NCBI GenBank assembly: GCA_016840515.1 | Contig: JAEOSF010000027.1 | Coordinates: 1 to 47,451, forward strand | Direction: 5' to 3' | DNA: 47,451 nucleotides | Source of the DNA: Candidatus Borrarchaeum yapensis | GTDB taxonomy: Archaea > Asgardarchaeota > Sifarchaeia > Borrarchaeales > Borrarchaeaceae | Shown here: piece after piece, positions 43,706-47,451 of the stretch | Position numbering within the stretch: the stretch's first letter is position 1 | Layout: the number at the start of each line of letters is the position of its first letter | Notes under the pieces: model-generated | The model's database searches: none | What the model was told of the DNA's origin: nothing | What the model saw: only the letters and a program-made list of their open reading frames with translations | Program-made: the position numbers and the translations under genes

Positions 43706-45661
43706 ATGGATACACGAATGGATGCACGAAAATGGATTTACGTACTTTTTATAGTTGGTTTTATTCCTGCTGTTTGGGTTTTATTGCCAGGTATCCCTAC
43801 AGGCGATGATACGAGTACTCACTTATTCTTCTCTATTTTTATGATCAATGAACTAAAAATAGCAGGTCATATGCCCGCATGGTTCCCCTATTGGTATTGT
43901 GGTATCATTGCATTCCCGTTTTACGAGCCAGGATTTCCTTTAATTATCAATGATTTGCATTTATTCTCGGGGATAGATCCTTTCCTATCTTACAAGATGT
44001 TTGTATTCTTTTCATATGGATTAGTAAACTTTTCACTTTATATTCTCGCTCGTAGTTTTGAATTAGATCAGAAAACGACAGCGGTAACATTATTGTTCTT
44101 TCAACTTACGAATGGTTTCTTTTATCAAGTGATAAGAATTGGTGGGTCAACAACAGCAATTGGACTATTCTTCTTGTGTATGTATGTAACGTTTTTGAAG
44201 AAGATGAAGGATGAAGTCTCACAAGAAAGCTACAAATCTACAATTCTGTCGGGAATTTTTCTTAGTGCAATTTTCCTTACTCATTATACCACTTTTTTGG
44301 CAGCGATTCTTTTATTCACGCTATTTCTATTGATCAACAGGAATATTTCGATATTGAAGCATATTCTAGGCAGTTTTCTCATTTTCGTTGTTTTTTCGTT
44401 ACCTATATTCATTTTATTGATTCCACAGTTGGGAATTGCGAGATTATCTTATTATCTACCCCCTGCATCACCTCTGTTTCTAGTTCTTAGAAGTTATCCT
44501 GCATTTATTATAGGGGGGGTAGGTCTAATCCGTCACTTCTTAGGTGACAAGAAACTCTTAAAACTTCCCTGGCAAATAGTTATAGGTCTATTTATGATAA
44601 TAGCAGGACTTTTGTTATTCGTAAATGAATTCACTCTTTTAAACAGATTCGTTATTTACGGAATGGTTGCTACGGTTTTAGGATTACTTTTTATCGGCAA
44701 AAATGAGATGAATATTCCTCCAAAATTAGTTGAATTTGGAACAGTTTGGCTAATAGCATGTAGCATTATTTTTTTCGGTAGTCATTTACCATTAACTCCA
44801 TACTGGCCTGAATTGGCAGAGATTTTAATTCAGAGGAATTTGTCAAATAGATTCGTTATTTACGGATCACCAATTGCTGCATTATTTGGAGGCGCAACTA
44901 TTTCTCACAAACTCAATTTTACATTCTCAAGAAATTGGAGAAAAGAACAGTTGTTACCATTTGTCATAATGGGTTTAGTTATTTCTACATCGACAGCGAT
45001 ATGGATCCCATCACTTCCTACTGGAAACGAGGTAATCCCACAGGGCATTATTGACTATTTCAATGAACAAAATGATGAAGGCCGAATCCTTTTAGCTGGA
45101 TGTGGTAACCACTTTCAATTATTGCCCATTTACACAGGAAAATCGATTTTTCAAGGGCATCGACCAGAATCCGCCCAATTAGATATTTTTAGAGAGGCAG
45201 CAACTGACGTGATGGGAACTTATTCAAAGATTATTGAAAATGCAGAGTTATATGGGATTAAATGGATAATTGTCGGAACCTGGGAATTCTTCTTATTGGT
45301 GGATTCATCACAAAAATTCAGCGTCGTTCACGATGAATTTATACAAAAAGGTGATAAAATAATTGCATATCGTATTTTTAAGACAGATGCAAAGATTTCC
45401 TTCTTAGATGTGCAACCCTCAAGTTTACAAGACAGATTTACATATGAGCGATTGAATGTACACGAAATTAAAATTTCTGCACATAATATAGATACTTCAG
45501 TGAAATTACTTGTAAAAGAAGCCTTTACCCCAGATTGGAAAGCATACCTAGATGGGAGTGAGGAAATTGAACTATCCCAAAATAATGAAACAGGTTTCAT
45601 TGAATTTGAAATTCAGAAACAGGGCTCATATGAAGTAATATTAGTATTTTCTCTTTCGTAG
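43706..45661 (+). CDS. PTPS-related/GT-C-like membrane protein (YfhO-like)
   Basis: A 651-residue membrane protein with about 12 TM helices and a C-terminal soluble domain (about 480-651). After TM1 an acidic loop PTGDDTSTHLFFSIFMINELKIAG and then WFPYWYCG and FYEPGFPL follow, the layout of the 6-pyruvoyl-tetrahydropterin-synthase-related membrane family, considered GT-C glycosyltransferase relatives. The C-terminal domain (FTPDWKAYLDG) resembles YfhO-type proteins. It may transfer sugars from polyprenyl phosphates outside the cell. ATG 43706 with an upstream GGGGT. Substrate unknown. Confidence 0.75.
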   Translation: MDTRMDARKWIYVLFIVGFIPAVWVLLPGIPTGDDTSTHLFFSIFMINELKIAGHMPAWFPYWYCGIIAFPFYEPGFPLIINDLHLFSGIDPFLSYKMFVFFSYGLVNFSLYILARSFELDQKTTAVTLLFFQLTNGFFYQVIRIGGSTTAIGLFFLCMYVTFLKKMKDEVSQESYKSTILSGIFLSAIFLTHYTTFLAAILLFTLFLLINRNISILKHILGSFLIFVVFSLPIFILLIPQLGIARLSYYLPPASPLFLVLRSYPAFIIGGVGLIRHFLGDKKLLKLPWQIVIGLFMIIAGLLLFVNEFTLLNRFVIYGMVATVLGLLFIGKNEMNIPPKLVEFGTVWLIACSIIFFGSHLPLTPYWPELAEILIQRNLSNRFVIYGSPIAALFGGATISHKLNFTFSRNWRKEQLLPFVIMGLVISTSTAIWIPSLPTGNEVIPQGIIDYFNEQNDEGRILLAGCGNHFQLLPIYTGKSIFQGHRPESAQLDIFREAATDVMGTYSKIIENAELYGIKWIIVGTWEFFLLVDSSQKFSVVHDEFIQKGDKIIAYRIFKTDAKISFLDVQPSSLQDRFTYERLNVHEIKISAHNIDTSVKLLVKEAFTPDWKAYLDGSEEIELSQNNETGFIEFEIQKQGSYEVILVFSLS

Positions 45662-45744
45662 ACTAATCCATCTAAATTTAGATAAAAACTCTAGAAATGA
45701 GAAAAGACTGTTTTAGATAATTAAAAATAGGTAAATAATTGCTG

Positions 45745-46047
45745 TTAGACTTCTTTTTCGGCCTCTCTTAGTACAATTAACGTTTGCTCTTCCTCAGGAG
45801 CTACAAGGATGTTTCCTTCTTGTGTATCTAAAATCAAGAAGTTATAAGATTCTTCACCTAAGGCTTGAACAACTTGTGAAGTCTTTTTAACTAATGAAGT
45901 GATCAATGCTGCGACCTTTTCTGTCTTTTCCATATCAATAGTTGAGCTAATAGGTAATCCCTCAGAACTTGTAACAATGACGCCTTTTACACCTTTAAAT
46001 GAGGCTAATTTCTTTTTAGTGCTTTCAAAATCATCTTGAGATATCAT
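45745..46047 (-). CDS. Roadblock/LC7 domain protein
   Basis: A 100-residue roadblock/LC7 protein. The fold order is helix DDFESTKKKLASF, strand VKGVIVTSSEGLPISST, long helix KVAALITSLVKKTSQVVQAL, strand YNFLILDTQEGNILVAPE and final strand TLIVLRE. Such proteins bind or regulate small GTPases (MglB, Ragulator-type) and are abundant in Asgard archaea. ATG 46047 has GTGA 6 nt upstream; TTG 46053 is possible. Confidence 0.92.
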   Translation of the reverse strand: MISQDDFESTKKKLASFKGVKGVIVTSSEGLPISSTIDMEKTEKVAALITSLVKKTSQVVQALGEESYNFLILDTQEGNILVAPEEEQTLIVLREAEKEV

Positions 46048-46218
46048 AAACAATCACATCCCATAAATAGTCACATTTATGATGTGAAAATATCTTTTGG
46101 CTTAATAATGAAATCGGCTCCTTAAAAGTCTTCGTGCTATAATTGATTATTATAGAATATAATTTGTAACAATCGATACTCAGAAATAACACGTACCTTA
46201 TCCAAAGGTCGATACAAA

Positions 46219-47451
46219 TTGAAACTTATTGTCTTTGATATTGAAGGCGTTGTATTTGATGATTACTACGTCCTTCATGTTGCCAAGAATTTAGGACCTC
46301 TTGTATTCTTCAAATTCTTGTTATATTCAGCAATCTATAAACTAAGAATCATTGATGTCGAAGATGCATTCAGAAAAATTTATAGAAGTTTTAGGGGTGC
46401 TTCCAAGTCGGTTTTCATTCAAAGTTATAAAGAGTTAAAAATAATGGATGGATGGAAACAGACTGCAGAGGCCTTAATTCGACATGGATACTATATTGCT
46501 TTTGTTTCAATTGGTTTTCCAACTTTTCTTCTTCGAAAATTAGCAAAAGAGATGCACGAAAAGACCAACCTATTTGGCGTAAAATTGGAATTCGTTGATG
46601 GGCGTTTTTCAGGAAACATCTCGGGTCAAGTAACAAATTGCGGTGGCAAAGCAATTATCGTTGAAAATTTGTTAGTTCAACTTAATTTGACTAAACAAGA
46701 CGTTGTTACCGTTTCAAATGACAGAAATAATATCTGTATGTTCCAATATGCAAACCTTAACATAGGTTTTAAGCCAGATCTGAAGTTAAGACGCACCGCA
46801 GATGTATTAATTGGAGCGAAAGACATTGAACTTATCTTGCCCTATATTATAAAAGGTTATGAGTTAAAACGTCGTGAAACCCCTATTACTTTTGTAAGAG
46901 AAGTTAAAAGACAATTAGTACATATGTCTGGCTTTTTTGCGGTTTTTCTGTGGACGATTTCTCCGTTGTTGTCGTTTACGATTTTATTTTCTTTATGCAT
47001 TGCGTATATATTCTCTGAATCTCTTCGAATGGATGGATTATTCATCTTTCCAGTCGAACGAATTGTCCAATATTTAGGTAGAAAAGAAGAACTTCATTTG
47101 TTCGTCGTCAATCCTCTTTATTTAGTCATTGGAATTTTAACTCCGCTTCTCGTTTTTGCACCGCCGATCTCATACGTTGCAGTTACTGTTTTAGTATTTG
47201 GCGATAGCATTTCAACAATAGTAGGACTTAAACTTGGACGACATTACATTCCTTATAATAAAACTAAAAGCCTTGAAGGAAGTATTTCAGGGTTCATTGT
47301 AGCCTCTATCATGTCTTCCCTCTTTATTTCGCCTTTTTTTGCTATCATTGCAGCCCTGAGTGGAATGATAATTGAGTCATTACCGATTCCCGTTAATGAC
47401 AATATTTCAATCCCACTGAGCATAGGGATTATATTGTCTGTATGGATGTTA
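46219..47451 (+). CDS. HAD-superfamily phosphatase fused to polyprenol/phytol/dolichol kinase-like membrane domain (3' end beyond window)
   Basis: The open frame continues without a stop for 411 codons to the window edge. Residues 1-205 are a HAD phosphatase of the SerB/EhaR-like type. The nucleophile motif is FDIEGVVFDDYY, with Glu in place of the second Asp, and a later VSNDRNNICMFQYA is motif IV-like. After EVKRQLVHMSG begins a multi-TM domain with FGDSISTIVGLKLGR, NKTKSLEGSISGF and then IIESLPIPVNDNISIPL, hallmarks of CTP-dependent dolichol, phytol or diacylglycerol kinases. TTG 46219 has AAAGGTC about 10 nt upstream. It may couple kinase and phosphatase on isoprenoid alcohols. Fusion of these two activities is the notable feature. 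Confidence 0.8.
   Translation, partial: MKLIVFDIEGVVFDDYYVLHVAKNLGPLVFFKFLLYSAIYKLRIIDVEDAFRKIYRSFRGASKSVFIQSYKELKIMDGWKQTAEALIRHGYYIAFVSIGFPTFLLRKLAKEMHEKTNLFGVKLEFVDGRFSGNISGQVTNCGGKAIIVENLLVQLNLTKQDVVTVSNDRNNICMFQYANLNIGFKPDLKLRRTADVLIGAKDIELILPYIIKGYELKRRETPITFVREVKRQLVHMSGFFAVFLWTISPLLSFTILFSLCIAYIFSESLRMDGLFIFPVERIVQYLGRKEELHLFVVNPLYLVIGILTPLLVFAPPISYVAVTVLVFGDSISTIVGLKLGRHYIPYNKTKSLEGSISGFIVASIMSSLFISPFFAIIAALSGMIIESLPIPVNDNISIPLSIGIILSVWML

Noticed and set aside
1..47451. CRISPR arrays, rRNA or tRNA genes
   Set aside because: No regularly spaced identical repeats with unique spacers, no tRNA T-arm consensus and no rRNA-like GC-rich blocks were found by reading.

Overview
The window is chromosomal DNA from an AT-rich archaeon. 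The evidence is an archaeal-type methionine adenosyltransferase, a SUI1-type aIF1, GGTGA/GAGG ribosome binding sites, TATA elements upstream of genes and oligo-T terminators. A Ras-superfamily GTPase, a roadblock/LC7 protein and several longin-like proteins point to the Asgard superphylum. A Heimdallarchaeia-like or related lineage is plausible, but the sequence alone does not fix the clade.

Layout. 1-7.2 kb: two tandem copies of a [multi-TM protein + ArsR/PadR-like regulator] module, then a MacB/FtsX-type ABC exporter, closed by an 11-copy T-rich octamer array. 7.5-10.2 kb: a longin-like/winged-helix protein, a cupin, an 18-codon Cys-rich mini-gene, an IS200/IS605-type right-end scar and a broken two-domain rhodanese gene. 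10.2-16.1 kb: a type IIG-like DNA adenine methyltransferase with no visible nuclease, aIF1, a GT-C membrane glycosyltransferase, an FmdE-like protein and a TnpB remnant. 16.4-25.1 kb: a longin-like/3-TM gene pair, a Cys-motif protein, an acetamidase/formamidase with a zinc ribbon, MAT, a small GTPase with a partner gene, a B12-radical SAM enzyme preceded by a partial copy of its own coding sequence, and an MFS transporter. 25.2-30.5 kb: a phosphate locus, with an AbrB-PhoU regulator divergent from pstS-pstC-pstA-pstB. 30.8-39.2 kb: PPDK, then a minus-strand operon of a methanopterin-type metallo-beta-lactamase protein, a ComB-like phosphatase and an aldo/keto reductase, then a Yip1-like membrane protein and a PAS-PAS histidine kinase. 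39.5-42.3 kb: parvulin, flavoredoxin-like protein and aldehyde:ferredoxin oxidoreductase. 42.4-47.5 kb: a GC-rich hairpin that may be a small RNA, a longin-like protein, a PTPS-related GT-C membrane protein, a roadblock protein, and a HAD-phosphatase/polyprenol-kinase fusion that runs off the right edge.

How the genes may work together. The first module looks like a self-contained envelope or stress-sensing exporter system with its own regulators. The Pst locus is a standard high-affinity phosphate importer, with a 10-bp phased TATAG array inside it. Two GT-C proteins plus the polyprenol-kinase fusion suggest lipid-linked glycan or isoprenoid-phosphate metabolism. FmdE-like, ComB-like and methanopterin-type proteins, with AOR and PPDK, fit an anaerobic C1/aldehyde/pyruvate metabolism. 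The GTPase, roadblock and longin-like proteins belong to the endomembrane/GTPase toolbox that Asgard archaea share with eukaryotes. The most unusual items are the HAD-polyprenol kinase fusion, the Cys-rich mini-gene, the phased pst array, the duplicated sensor modules, the self-derived leader of the radical SAM gene, and the candidate small RNA.
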